64,000 nucleotides of DNA from Cyclobacteriaceae bacterium YHN15 (GCA_003797895.1 RKQB01000002.1:186001-250000); one strand, 5' to 3'; positions 32,915 through 43,521 are shown, counted from the stretch's first letter. Notes: generated by a model from the sequence alone, not told the origin. A program made the numbers and translations.

Positions 32915-35900
32915 TTACTGTTTTACCAGTCTTCCCTGTATATACTGGTTGTTGATCTTAATGACCACATTGTACAGTCCATAGCTGAGCTGATCGAGGT
33001 CAATGTTTCTGACGAAACTTTCCTCATGGAAGGATTCCTCGCTGAAGACCAACCTGCCCGCTGCATCAAAGATTCTGATTTCCACATCGGAGGCCTTGGA
33101 TAGGTTTACCAGAATATTGGTTTCCTTGTATGCCGGATTCGGATAGATCAGCATGCTGTTCGGAGTGATCTCCCTGAAGAGCTGAATCTCACGGCTGATG
33201 GTCTTCCCTACCCTGTCGGTACTGTATACCTTCACCGAAGCAGTGGCCGGTGGCATTCCCTCTCCTTTCCAGATCAGGGCATTTCCTTCCAGATGGAATT
33301 CAGGATGTTCCTCCATGCGGTAGATATGGATATCATCCGATGGATCCAGGGTGGTGAACCTTCCTATGACAGAACCTGAATCAAGTTCAGCAAGCAGGAT
33401 ATTGTTGCTTAATCCTATATTCAATGGCAGGGATTTTTCTTCCACCTTCACTTTGAACTCACCCATCTGGGTTCTGGCCTGCGTGCTGTGGTATCTTACC
33501 ACATAGGTATCGGCAGCCATAGGATCATATTTGTCAGTTTCGAATTGGTAATCCAATTCATCCATTGCCTTTTTGCCTACCTGCTTCCTTTGCAGCTGGA
33601 TAATGCCATCATACGAAGTGTTCCAAGGTACAGTCAGGTCATTCAGTTCAACAGGTTCAAGCCTTCCTCTTCTTGGTCTATTGTTGTTTATCCTTATGGT
33701 CAGGTTGACAGTCCTTTCCCCAATATTTCCGCTCTGATCAGTGGCACGCAACACGATAGGATAAGTTCCTGCAGTACTGTAAACCGTTCCCGGAGCAGGA
33801 ATCTGAATGTATTCGGCTACTGAACAATTGTCTGTGGCCGCCGCTCTCAATCTTAGATCAGGAAGCACGTAAGTCTGTCCTCCATTTAGGGTAACACTGA
33901 TTCTGGAGATTTTTCCAATGCTCGGAGCAGTTTGATCCACTACAGTTACTTTGAATTCAGTCTCTCCTACGTTGCCATTGGCATCTATGGCCCTGAAGGT
34001 TACCATCTGTTCTCCCAGATCGGCACAAGTGAAGCTGGTTTTATCGACCTGCCTGGTCCTTATTCGGTTGGAACAGTCGGAGAAGGAACCGTTATCCACT
34101 TGATTCGCGCTAAGGGTAGCATTTCCATTCCTATCAAGAACCAGCACCACATCCCTTGCCCTGGCCACGACGCATTCAGGAGCTGTCAGTACAACCACAG
34201 TGACAGTGGCTGAAGCGGAGCCCTGATTACCGGAATTATCGGTGACAGTGAGCGTCACGGTGTTATCTCCGGCGTCCGCATCGGTGAACAATGTTTTGCT
34301 CAGTGTTCTGGAAGCTATGCCACAGTTGTCGGTGGAACCGTTGTCCACTTCAGCAGGAGTCAGGGTATAGGAAGCTCCCTGAGCTATTTCGATTACCACA
34401 TTTCTTGTCAGAACTGTTGGTGCCTGGGTATCATTGACGGTCACCTCAAAGCTGCAGGTCGCTGTATTTCCTGCCGCATCGGTGGCGGTATAGGTCACGG
34501 TGGTGGTTCCCACAGGGAATACCGCCCCGGGCTCAAAGTTACTTATCAGGTTCACCGAACCGCTGTTGTCACTGGCAGTCGGAACTGTCCAGTTGACCAC
34601 GGCCCCACAGCTGCCCGCATCATTGGATACGGAGATGTTCGCAGGACAATCGCTGATCACAGGATCTTCGTTGTCATCATCCTGGGTTACGGTCACTGTA
34701 AAGCTGCATTCGCTGCTCAACCCTACTTCATCAGTTGCCCTGTAGGTCACAATGGTGGTGCCAACCGGGAATACTGCTCCACTTGCCGGTCCGCTGATAA
34801 GCTGTACGATTGGCGAACCGCAGTTGTCGGTGGCTACAGGAAGGTTGTAGTTCACCACCTTACCGGTCTCCCCTAAAGACACGCTGGTGATGATATCGGC
34901 AGGACAGTTGATCATCGGTGGAAAAAAATCCCTGTTAGTAACAGTTTTTATAATTTCGTCCGCTCTGTTGCCTGCGGCATCTTCAGCGCTATATGTAACA
35001 ATAGTGATGCCCAAAGGATAAGGATCGCTGAATGAAAGTCCGTCACTTCTGGTTCCAACAACAACGATTTCCGTGTCACAGTTATCGGTTGCCCTAGCGA
35101 CCGGAAATTCTATAAATGCTTCACAGAATGAAGATGATACATTGAATTCTAGCACACCTGGATAGAATATCACCGGTTTTTCATTATCGCTTACGGTCAC
35201 CTCAAAGCTGCATGTTGCTGTATTTCCGGCCGCATCGGTGGCGGTATAGGTCACTAAAGTAGTACCCACAGGGAAGAAACTTCCCGGAGCAAAGTTGCTG
35301 GTCAGGTTCACCGAACCGCTGTTGTCGCTGGCAGTCGGAGCTGTCCAGTTGACAATGGCCCCACAGCTGCCCGCATCGTTGGATACGGAGATATCAGTTG
35401 GACAATTGCTGATGACCGGATCTTCGGTATCGGCATTTTCGGTAACGGTCACCGTAAAGCTGCATTCGCTGCTCAATCCTACTTCATCGGTTGCCCTGTA
35501 GGTCACAATGGTGGTGCCAACCGGGAACACCGCTCCGCTTTCCGGTCCGCTGATCAGCAGCAGGCTCGGAATAACGCAGTTATCGGTGGCTACGGGAAGG
35601 TCGTAGGTGACCACCTTACCGGTCTCCCCTAAAGACACGCTGGTGATGATATCGGCAGGGCAGTTGATCATCGGTGGAAAAAAATCCCTGTTAGTAACAG
35701 TTTTTATAATTTCGTCCGCTCTGTTGCCTGCGGCATCTTCAGCGCTATATGTAACAATAGTGATGCCCAAAGGATAAGGATCGCTGAATGAAAGTCCGTC
35801 ACTTCTGGTTCCAACAACAACGATTTCCGTGTCACAGTTATCGGTTGCCCTAGCGACCGGAAATTCTATAAATGCTTCACAGAATGAAGATGATACATTG

Positions 35901-38900
35901 AATTCTAGCACACCTGGATAGAATATCACCGGTTTTTCATTATCGCTTACGGTTATCTCAAAGCTGCAGATGGCAGTATTTCCAGCAGGATCGGTAGCGG
36001 TATAGGTCACTAAAGTAGTACCTACAGGGAAGAAACTTCCCGGAGCAAAGTTGCTGCTCAGGTTCACCGAACCGCTGTTGTCGCTGGCAGTCGGAGCTGT
36101 CCAGTTGACAATGGCCCCACAGCTTCCCGCATCGTTGGATAGGGAGGTGTCTGCAGGACAATTGCTGATGACCGGATCTTCGGTATCGGCACTTTCGGTG
36201 ACTGTCACCGTAAAGCTGCAGTCAGCGGTATTGCCGGAAGCATCGGTGGCCCTGTAGGTCACGGTGGTTGTACCCAACGGGAATACTGCTCCGCTTTCAA
36301 GCCCGCTGATCAGCTGTACGCTTGTTGTACCGCAGTTGTCGGTGGCAGTTGGCAGATCATAGCTGACAACCGCTCCTGTTTCCCCGAAGGCTACTGTGGT
36401 GCTGATATCAGCAGGACAGGTGATCACCGGAGCTTCGGTATCGGTTACGGTGACGGTCTGAGTCACAGGATCGGCCTGATTACCCGCTGCATCTTCTGCA
36501 TTCCAAGTGATGGTGGTGATGCCCAAAGGGTAGGCGGCACTGAGTGCCAGTCCGTCGCTTCTTGTTCCGATGGCCAAGAGACCGGTGGAACAGTTGTCGT
36601 TCACTGCAGGAACCGGAATATTGATGATGACCTCACAGCTTCCTTCTAATGCGGCTTGGGAAATGTCTCCTACCCCTAGAATCAATGGCTTTTCAGTATC
36701 TTCAACAATAATTTCTTGAGTTTGATTACTTGAGTTACCAGAAGCGTCTGTGAAGGTCCAAGTAATTACAGTTCTTCCTTGAGTTATAATTGGGAAGATA
36801 CCCAAATCTGTAACACCATTTATAACCCCATCCACATCATCAGTGGCAGTAGGAATTGTTAACTGGTTAAAATTCAAGCTACATTGTTCAAGAATCACTG
36901 GCAACTCTCCTAAATCAGGAACTGGTGGTAGATTGTCTGAAATGGTAACAGATCCAAGTTCTGCAAATAATCTAGTTACCCCCGAACTGGGAACACCATC
37001 AAAACTGGTATACCAGCCACCGACTAAGAGTTTTCCATCACTTTGTTGTTCAAAAGAAGTAACTAAATCCCCATTGATTCCAGAACCAAAATTATATCTT
37101 GTATCAACTGAACCATCCTGATTTAATGCTGCAATCCCATTACCTCCAGAGGTGAAGGAACCTCCAACAAACATTCCACCATCTCTTCTCAAAATAACCC
37201 TTCTAATTCTGTTATTTGGATTAAACACCGATGTCGGATTAAATGAATGGTCTAGCTCACCATTATTCAAAATTCTTGCAATATTATTTCTTGTCTCTCC
37301 TTTGTAACTTGAAAAGTCACCAGCAACAACAATTTTTCCATCATTACCAATAGCTAAATCCCAAATGAAATTACCTGGAGCGAGGTCTTCGGACAAATCC
37401 AATGATCCATTGGAATTCAATCTGACTAATTTATTGTTTTCAGTTTCCGATTCTGGTAAGAAAGAGAAAACTATTTTATTATCTGATTGAATTCCTAATC
37501 CAAGTACTGTTCCCTCTAAATTAATTTCAGGATTAAAATCTGTATCGAGGGATCCATCTGAGTTTAATCTTATTAAACCGGAGGTACGTTCCATGTTGGA
37601 AGAAGTAAAAGTTCCTCCAACTAAAATTTTACCATCTTTTTGAACTTTAATGTTTCTTACAAAAGGAAATTCAAATGCTAATTTTGAATTGAAATCTACA
37701 TCGAGAGAACCATTAGGGTTAAGGCGCACTAGACCTTTTAGTGATTGATTACTTCCCACCTGTTGAAAATTGCCACCTGCGAGGATTTTTCCATCTTCTT
37801 GCAGGGCTAAAACATATACCTGGCCAAAGAAATTCAAAAAAGTGAATTCTGTGTCTAAGGTTCCATTAGAGAGGTACCTTACCAAACTTCCGACATTGGT
37901 TCCGTTGGCGATATCAAAAGATCCAGCAACTAATAATTTACCGTCTTCTTGAACTTTTATATCTGAAACGATTGTAGAGGAGTTTGGATTAAAAATAGAT
38001 CCAAGTTGTCCAATATTGAAACTACAATCCACATTACCAAAATTCCCGGTGTTCCCTGTGATCTCAATGGTCTGGAATTGGATAGTTTCATTTCCTTCCC
38101 CGTCTTTATATGACCAAGAAATCTGGTAAGTTCCAGGGACGGTTATTGGGAAGATACTTTCATCGGTGGTCCCCGAAACTGTCCCAGCCACATTATCTGT
38201 TGCTGTAGGAATAATCAAGTCTTCAAAATTCAGCCCACATTGAACCTGTATTGGGGATAGCGTTTCAATATCTGGTACGGGAGCTTCTAAATCTTCTTCT
38301 TTCGTTACACTTACCGTAAAGCTACAGTCGGCTATATTACCTTCTGCATCGGTGGCCCTATAGGTGACCGTGGTAGTGCCAATAGGGAATACTTCTCCGC
38401 TGGCCGGTCCGCTCATAAGCTGAATACTCGGGATGCTGCAATTGTCATTAGCAGTTGGAAGATCATAGGTAACCGCAATACCTGTCTCTCCGACGGCTAC
38501 CGTGGTACTGATATTAGATTGGCAGGTAATCACTGGTGCTTCAATATCCAGGACAGAGATAGTCTGTATGATATCATCTGCGAGGTTGCCAGCCGCATCC
38601 TCTGCGCTCCAGGTGATGGTGGTAATGCCCAAAGGATAAGGGGCAGAAAGCGGCAGACCGTCGCTTCTGATACCGGAAGTAATGGTACCTGTTCCGCAGT
38701 TATCGGTAAGGCTGGGCTGAATAAGGTTTATGTTCGCTTCACAGGCTCCCGATCCGTTACCTACCTGAATTTCCCCAGGAAATAAAATCACCGGTTTTTC
38801 ATTATCGCTTATGGTCACATTAAAGCTGCAGATGGCAGTATTTCCTGCCGCATCAATGGCAGTGTAGGTCACCGCAGTGGTGCCAATTGGGAAGAAGGTT

Positions 38901-41900
38901 CCTGGTGGAAAGTCTGAGTTCAGGAGCACAAAACCGCTGTTATCTGTGGCGGTAGGTGGGGTCCAGTTGACCACGGCCCCGCAACTGCCCGCATCGTTGG
39001 ATACGGAAATGTCTGCTGGGCAATTACTGATCACCGGATCTTCATTGTCCTCATCCTGGGTGATAGTCACACTAAAGTTACAGTCGGTGCTGTTTCCTGC
39101 CTCATCAGTGGCCCTGAAAGTTACTTGAGTGGTTCCTATAGGGAAGAGCTCCCCACTGGAAAGACCCTCAATAAGTAGGTAATCAATTACACCACAGTTG
39201 TCCAATGCTATGGGGAAATCATAAAATACAGCTTTACCGCTTTCTCCCGGGTCAGCCTGTCCGAGAATATCTCCGGGGCAATTGAAGAAAGATGGTGCTT
39301 CATCATCAATTACGGTCACAACCTGATCTACAGGATCTGATTGGTTGCCGTTCAAATCAGAGGCCACCCAGCTGATAATTGTCTCGCCTATTGGATAGCC
39401 ATTTACAAGGGAAAGTCCATCACTTCTTGTACCGGTATAGAAAAATTCAACTGAGCAGTTATCCGTCGCACTTGGGAAAGGAACAGTTTCAAAGGACTGA
39501 CAGGGGGATCCATTAACGGACAAGGTGATGGGTGCAGGTGGTAGGATTACCGGTTTTTCTCGGTCGTAAACACCTATGAACTGTTCTACCGCAAAGGCCT
39601 GGTTACCCGCAGCATCTTGGGCAGTCCAGGTGATGGATACAAAACCTAAAGGATAAGGGTCATTAATGGCAAGGCCATCACTTCGGACACCCACAGGAAC
39701 AAGATTTGTATCACAGTTATCAGTAACAGCGGGAGGAACTATGGAAATCAGCGCCTCACAGCTTCCTGGGTCGGTATCCAGTTCTAAATGTACAGGCCAT
39801 TCAATAACCGGGTTTTCGGAATCTGTGATCACGATGGTCTGTATAAAATCATCCGCAGCAGTGCCTGAAGCATTGACGGCTGACCAGGTGATGGTAGTGG
39901 TTCCCACAGGGTAAGTATCATCCAATGCCAATCCGTCACTTCTGACCCCGGTAGCCTCATAACTTCCACAATTATCAGAAGCTGATACCGTAACTATACC
40001 GATATTGAACAAAGTGGCAAAGCAGGTCCCTGGGTCGTTAACTTGGGTGTAATTCTCCAATGCAAAAATCTGCGGTTTTTCGGTATTGATCACCGTAACA
40101 TTAAAGCCGCAGGTGGAAGTATTACCGGCTGCATCGGTTGCGGTGTAGGTTACTGTAGTGGTACCCACAGGGAAAAAGCTGTCTGGCTGGAAGTCAGCAT
40201 TCAGGAAAGCGAAGCCGCTATTGTCAGTGGCATTCGGTTCAGTCCAGCTGACGATTGCCCCACAGTTTCCTGTATCATTGGATACGGAGATATCAGTTGG
40301 ACAATTGCTGATGACAGGATCTTCGGTATCGGCATTTTCTGTGACGGTCACCGTAAAGCTGCAGTCGGCGGTATTGCCGGAAGCATCGGCGGCCCTGTAG
40401 GTGACTGTTGTAGTGCCAATAGGGAATACTTCTCCGCTGGCCGGTCCGCTCATAAGCTGAATACTCGGGATGCTGCAATTGTCATTAGCAGTTGGAAGGT
40501 CATAGTTAACCGCAATACCTGTCTCTCCGACATTTACTGTGGTACTGATATTAGATAGGCAGGTAATTACTGGTGCTTCGATATCCAGGACAGAGATAGT
40601 CTGTATGATTTCATCTGCGAGGTTGCCAGCCGCATCCTCTGCGCTCCAGGTGATGGTAGTAATACCCAATGGATAAGGGGCAGAAAGCGGAAGGCCATCG
40701 CTTCTGATACCGGAAGTAATGATACCCGTTCCGCAGTTATCGGTAACGGTTGGCTGATTAAGGTTTATATTCGCTTCACAGGCTCCCAGTTCGTTACCTA
40801 CCTGAATTTCCCCAGGAAATAAAATCACCGGTTTTTCATTATCGCTTATGGTCACATTAAAGCTGCAGATGGCAGTATTTCCTGCCGCATCAATGGCAGT
40901 GTAGGTCACCGCAGTGGTGCCAATTGGGAAGAAGGTTCCTGGTGGAAAGTCTGAGTTCAGGAGCACAAAACCGCTGTTATCTGTGGCGGTAGGTGGGGTC
41001 CAGTTGACCACGGCCCCGCAACTGCCCGCATCGTTGGATACGGAAATGTCTGCTGGGCAATTACTGATCACCGGATCTTCATTGTCCTCATCCTGGGTGA
41101 TAGTCACACTAAAGTTACAGTCGGTGCTGTTTCCTGCCTCATCAGTGGCCCTGAAAGTTACTTGAGTGGTTCCTATAGGGAAGAGCTCCCCACTGGAAAG
41201 ACCCTCAATAAGTAGGTAATCAATTACACCACAGTTGTCCAATGCTATGGGGAAATCATAAAATACAGCTTTACCGCTTTCTCCCGGGTCAGCCTGTCCG
41301 AGAATATCTCCGGGGCAATTGAAGAAAGATGGTGCTTCATCATCAATTACGGTCACAATCTGATCTACAGGATCTGATTGGTTGCCGTTGCTATCAAAGG
41401 CTCTCCAGGTAACTATCGTTTCACCAAACTGGAAGTAAGTACCAAAGGGAATTCCGTCATTTTGTGTGGCAGTAAAGGTGAATTCTGTTGAACAGTTATC
41501 GGTAGCATTGGGGAAAGGCAAGGTTTCAAATGACACACAATTAGCCGGTGATACAGATAAAGTAATGGGTGCCGGAGGTATAATTACCGGTTTTTCCCTA
41601 TCGTAAACACTTATGTACTGTTCTACCGCAAAGGCCTGGTTACCCGCATCATCCTGGGCAGTCCAGGTGATGGATACAAAACCTAAAGGATAGGGATCAT
41701 TAAGGGCAAGTCCATCACTTCGGACACCAACAGGAACAAGATTTGTATCACAGTTATCAGTAACAGCGGGAGGAACTATTGAAATCAGCGCCTCACAGCT
41801 TCCGGGGTCGGTATCCACTTCTATAGGAACAGGCCATTCAATAACCGGGTTTTCAGAATCTGTGATCACGATGGTCTGTATAAAATCATCCGCAGCAGTC

Positions 41901-43105
41901 CCTGAAGCATTGACGAAAGACCAGGTGATGATAGTGGTTCCCACAGGGTAATTATCATCCAAAGCCAATCCGTCACTTCTTACCCCAATAGCCTCATAGC
42001 TTCCGCAATTATCAGAAGCATAAGCATAAACGATATTAAGACTTATCAAGGTGGCAAAGCAGGTTCCAGCATTATTGACCTGGGTATAAAACTCTGTGCC
42101 TACAATCTGCGGTTTTTCGGTATAGATCACCGTCACATCGAAACTACAGATGGAGGAATTTCCTGATGCATCGGTAGCGGTGTAGGTCACGGTGGTGGTG
42201 CCTGGCGGGAAGAGACTACCTGACTGGAAGTCAGAAAACAGGGAAGCGAATCCACTGTTATCGGTAGCAGTCGGTGCACTCCAGCTGACGAAGGCTCCAC
42301 ATTGTCCTTCCTCATTGAATACGGTAATGTCTGCAGGGCAATCGCTGAAGACCGGAGCTTCGGTATCTTCACCTGCTATGACAGTGACTGTAAAGCTGCA
42401 TTCAGTGAAATTACCTGCAGCATCATAGGCCAAATAGGTAACATTAGTAGTACCTAGGGTGAAAAATGTCCCACTTTCATAGCCGCTGAAGAGCTGCAGT
42501 AATGTTACTTCGCAATTGTCAGAAGCCAGGGGCAGGTCGTAGAAAACTTCTACCCCATTTGCTGCTACCGGAGCGGTGACGGTGATATCTGCGGGACAGG
42601 TAATCTGCGGGGCTTCGGTATCCGCTATAAGGATTTCCTGAGTCTGGGTGCTGCTGTTACCTGACGCATCGGTGTAGGTCCAGGTGATGAAACTGCTACC
42701 TTGGGTCGTTATTGGAAAAATGCTTTCATCGGTGGTGCCCTGAATGGTGCCATCCACCTCGTCTGTGGCTGTCGGGATACTGAGATCAGAAAGGTTAACA
42801 TTACACTGAGCTTCAATGACCAGCAGATTTTCTAGGTCCGCTACAGGTGCTTCAATATCTAGTTGGAGTTTTACTGTACTCAGTAAATTGCTTACAATGA
42901 ACCCATTCAAACCGTCAAAGGTTAAAAAACCTCCTCTAATTATGATCTTGCCTTCGGGATGAGGAGTGGCAGTAAAAGAATTACCACTAGGCCCATTTCC
43001 AATATTCATTTTATTCCTATTGAAGCTAAGGTCATTGGAACCATCCACCGCCTGTGAAATAAATGCAAGCTGTAGAAAAAAAAGGAATAGTAATTGTCTT
43101 TTCAT
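32915..43105 (-). CDS. Giant secreted HYR-repeat and delta-60-repeat protein with T9SS sorting domain
   Basis: A 3396-residue surface or secreted protein. The start at 43105 gives the signal peptide MKRQLLFLFFLQLAFISQA. Most of it is HYR (hyalin) Ig-like modules of about 80 residues with the pattern DxEAPVISxCPADI...TATDNSG...GTTTVTYTATDAAGN...CSFxVTV. Residues about 220-898 and 898-1577 are two copies of a 679-residue block. Residues about 1690-2060 form a delta-60 beta-propeller-like region (QEDGKLLVAGSF type). HYR units then continue with a 252-residue double block, followed by Ig-like regions. The final 80 residues (MLIYPNPA, GRLVFSEES, LSYGLYNVVI, GRLVKQ) are a type A T9SS domain, so export and surface anchoring are expected. 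Such proteins are thought to be adhesins. A TACCC-N7-GGTATTTT site lies 120 bp upstream. Confidence 0.9.
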   Translation of the reverse strand: MKRQLLFLFFLQLAFISQAVDGSNDLSFNRNKMNIGNGPSGNSFTATPHPEGKIIIRGGFLTFDGLNGFIVSNLLSTVKLQLDIEAPVADLENLLVIEAQCNVNLSDLSIPTATDEVDGTIQGTTDESIFPITTQGSSFITWTYTDASGNSSTQTQEILIADTEAPQITCPADITVTAPVAANGVEVFYDLPLASDNCEVTLLQLFSGYESGTFFTLGTTNVTYLAYDAAGNFTECSFTVTVIAGEDTEAPVFSDCPADITVFNEEGQCGAFVSWSAPTATDNSGFASLFSDFQSGSLFPPGTTTVTYTATDASGNSSICSFDVTVIYTEKPQIVGTEFYTQVNNAGTCFATLISLNIVYAYASDNCGSYEAIGVRSDGLALDDNYPVGTTIITWSFVNASGTAADDFIQTIVITDSENPVIEWPVPIEVDTDPGSCEALISIVPPAVTDNCDTNLVPVGVRSDGLALNDPYPLGFVSITWTAQDDAGNQAFAVEQYISVYDREKPVIIPPAPITLSVSPANCVSFETLPFPNATDNCSTEFTFTATQNDGIPFGTYFQFGETIVTWRAFDSNGNQSDPVDQIVTVIDDEAPSFFNCPGDILGQADPGESGKAVFYDFPIALDNCGVIDYLLIEGLSSGELFPIGTTQVTFRATDEAGNSTDCNFSVTITQDEDNEDPVISNCPADISVSNDAGSCGAVVNWTPPTATDNSGFVLLNSDFPPGTFFPIGTTAVTYTAIDAAGNTAICSFNVTISDNEKPVILFPGEIQVGNELGACEANINLNQPTVTDNCGTGIITSGIRSDGLPLSAPYPLGITTITWSAEDAAGNLADEIIQTISVLDIEAPVITCLSNISTTVNVGETGIAVNYDLPTANDNCSIPSIQLMSGPASGEVFPIGTTTVTYRAADASGNTADCSFTVTVTENADTEDPVISNCPTDISVSNDTGNCGAIVSWTEPNATDNSGFAFLNADFQPDSFFPVGTTTVTYTATDAAGNTSTCGFNVTVINTEKPQIFALENYTQVNDPGTCFATLFNIGIVTVSASDNCGSYEATGVRSDGLALDDTYPVGTTTITWSAVNASGTAADDFIQTIVITDSENPVIEWPVHLELDTDPGSCEALISIVPPAVTDNCDTNLVPVGVRSDGLAINDPYPLGFVSITWTAQDAAGNQAFAVEQFIGVYDREKPVILPPAPITLSVNGSPCQSFETVPFPSATDNCSVEFFYTGTRSDGLSLVNGYPIGETIISWVASDLNGNQSDPVDQVVTVIDDEAPSFFNCPGDILGQADPGESGKAVFYDFPIALDNCGVIDYLLIEGLSSGELFPIGTTQVTFRATDEAGNSTDCNFSVTITQDEDNEDPVISNCPADISVSNDAGSCGAVVNWTPPTATDNSGFVLLNSDFPPGTFFPIGTTAVTYTAIDAAGNTAICSFNVTISDNEKPVILFPGEIQVGNGSGACEANINLIQPSLTDNCGTGTITSGIRSDGLPLSAPYPLGITTITWSAEDAAGNLADDIIQTISVLDIEAPVITCQSNISTTVAVGETGIAVTYDLPTANDNCSIPSIQLMSGPASGEVFPIGTTTVTYRATDAEGNIADCSFTVSVTKEEDLEAPVPDIETLSPIQVQCGLNFEDLIIPTATDNVAGTVSGTTDESIFPITVPGTYQISWSYKDGEGNETIQFQTIEITGNTGNFGNVDCSFNIGQLGSIFNPNSSTIVSDIKVQEDGKLLVAGSFDIANGTNVGSLVRYLSNGTLDTEFTFLNFFGQVYVLALQEDGKILAGGNFQQVGSNQSLKGLVRLNPNGSLDVDFNSKLAFEFPFVRNIKVQKDGKILVGGTFTSSNMERTSGLIRLNSDGSLDTDFNPEINLEGTVLGLGIQSDNKIVFSFLPESETENNKLVRLNSNGSLDLSEDLAPGNFIWDLAIGNDGKIVVAGDFSSYKGETRNNIARILNNGELDHSFNPTSVFNPNNRIRRVILRRDGGMFVGGSFTSGGNGIAALNQDGSVDTRYNFGSGINGDLVTSFEQQSDGKLLVGGWYTSFDGVPSSGVTRLFAELGSVTISDNLPPVPDLGELPVILEQCSLNFNQLTIPTATDDVDGVINGVTDLGIFPIITQGRTVITWTFTDASGNSSNQTQEIIVEDTEKPLILGVGDISQAALEGSCEVIINIPVPAVNDNCSTGLLAIGTRSDGLALSAAYPLGITTITWNAEDAAGNQADPVTQTVTVTDTEAPVITCPADISTTVAFGETGAVVSYDLPTATDNCGTTSVQLISGLESGAVFPLGTTTVTYRATDASGNTADCSFTVTVTESADTEDPVISNCPADTSLSNDAGSCGAIVNWTAPTASDNSGSVNLSSNFAPGSFFPVGTTLVTYTATDPAGNTAICSFEITVSDNEKPVIFYPGVLEFNVSSSFCEAFIEFPVARATDNCDTEIVVVGTRSDGLSFSDPYPLGITIVTYSAEDAAGNRADEIIKTVTNRDFFPPMINCPADIITSVSLGETGKVVTYDLPVATDNCVIPSLLLISGPESGAVFPVGTTIVTYRATDEVGLSSECSFTVTVTENADTEDPVISNCPTDISVSNDAGSCGAIVNWTAPTASDNSGSVNLTSNFAPGSFFPVGTTLVTYTATDAAGNTATCSFEVTVSDNEKPVIFYPGVLEFNVSSSFCEAFIEFPVARATDNCDTEIVVVGTRSDGLSFSDPYPLGITIVTYSAEDAAGNRADEIIKTVTNRDFFPPMINCPADIITSVSLGETGKVVNYNLPVATDNCGSPIVQLISGPASGAVFPVGTTIVTYRATDEVGLSSECSFTVTVTQDDDNEDPVISDCPANISVSNDAGSCGAVVNWTVPTASDNSGSVNLISNFEPGAVFPVGTTTVTYTATDAAGNTATCSFEVTVNDTQAPTVLTRNVVIEIAQGASYTLTPAEVDNGSTDNCGIASRTLSKTLFTDADAGDNTVTLTVTDNSGNQGSASATVTVVVLTAPECVVARARDVVLVLDRNGNATLSANQVDNGSFSDCSNRIRTRQVDKTSFTCADLGEQMVTFRAIDANGNVGETEFKVTVVDQTAPSIGKISRISVTLNGGQTYVLPDLRLRAAATDNCSVAEYIQIPAPGTVYSTAGTYPIVLRATDQSGNIGERTVNLTIRINNNRPRRGRLEPVELNDLTVPWNTSYDGIIQLQRKQVGKKAMDELDYQFETDKYDPMAADTYVVRYHSTQARTQMGEFKVKVEEKSLPLNIGLSNNILLAELDSGSVIGRFTTLDPSDDIHIYRMEEHPEFHLEGNALIWKGEGMPPATASVKVYSTDRVGKTISREIQLFREITPNSMLIYPNPAYKETNILVNLSKASDVEIRIFDAAGRLVFSEESFHEESFVRNIDLDQLSYGLYNVVIKINNQYIQGRLVKQ
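34853..35953 (-). repeat. 756-bp tandem unit inside the giant gene
   Basis: 34853-35197 recurs at 35609-35953 (offset 756 bp, 252 codons) with only about one difference seen in 345 bp. The unit equals three HYR modules. Confidence 0.85.
38374..42430 (-). repeat. 2037-bp tandem duplication inside the giant gene
   Basis: Two adjacent copies with an offset of 2037 bp (679 codons), dividing near 40411. Identity is uneven: 38755-39352 and 40792-41389 are identical but for one base in 598, whereas the neighbouring parts (for instance 38420-38754) differ at roughly 7 percent of positions and the outer parts more. Confidence 0.88.
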
Positions 43106-43224
43106 AGCGAAAATAGTTAGGTAGATACTATAAGTCCGTAGCATTCTTCTGAAAAATCAAGCTCAAAAAACAGCCTTTTCGGAAGGATACTTTGGCATTT
43201 ACCAAGTTCCGTAAAAGCTTAATT

Positions 43225-43248
43225 AGAAAAAATACCGCAAATGGGGTA
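43225..43248 (-). promoter_or_regulatory. Operator-like palindrome, site B (giant HYR gene)
   Basis: On the minus strand it reads TACCCC, ATTTGC, GGTATTTTTTCT, 120 bases before the giant gene start. The 24 bases are an exact inverted copy of site C and have the same orientation relative to the gene they precede. Confidence 0.75.
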
Positions 43249-43293
43249 AAAATAAGGGAGATTTCGGAAGTGGAAATTAGGAGGATTGATTTT

Positions 43294-43450
43294 CACCACA
43301 TAGGCACATAGACCACATAGTTTGTAGTTTTAGAAGTACTTTATTTGAAGGGAAGCCATTCTATGTGAACTATGTTTCTATGTGGTGAATAAAATAAGAA
43401 AACCCATCTATACCACATAGGAGTCACATAGGTCACATAGTTTTTACTTT
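43294..43450. repeat. Two CACATAG-type palindromes in tandem
   Basis: CACCACATAGGCACATAG with CTATGTGAACTATG and CTATGTGGTG forms one imperfect hairpin (43294-43387). A second, ACCACATAGGAGTCACATAG, follows at 43412. Both also share a CTTTTAGAAnTACTTTATT stretch. The sequence family is the same as at 27350-27440. Confidence 0.75.
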
Positions 43451-43521
43451 TAGAAATACTTTATTGTAAACTAATCTCCTTCAAATTTCATAAACAATCT
43501 TCCAAAATCCCCCAAAAAACC

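Noticed and set aside
33488..42428. Many plus-strand open frames of 60-170 codons opposite the giant HYR gene, including two identical ones at 38877-39128 and 40914-41165
   Set aside because: They are mirror frames of repeated coding sequence; their identity follows from the 2037-bp duplication. They lack signal, domain or start-site support.
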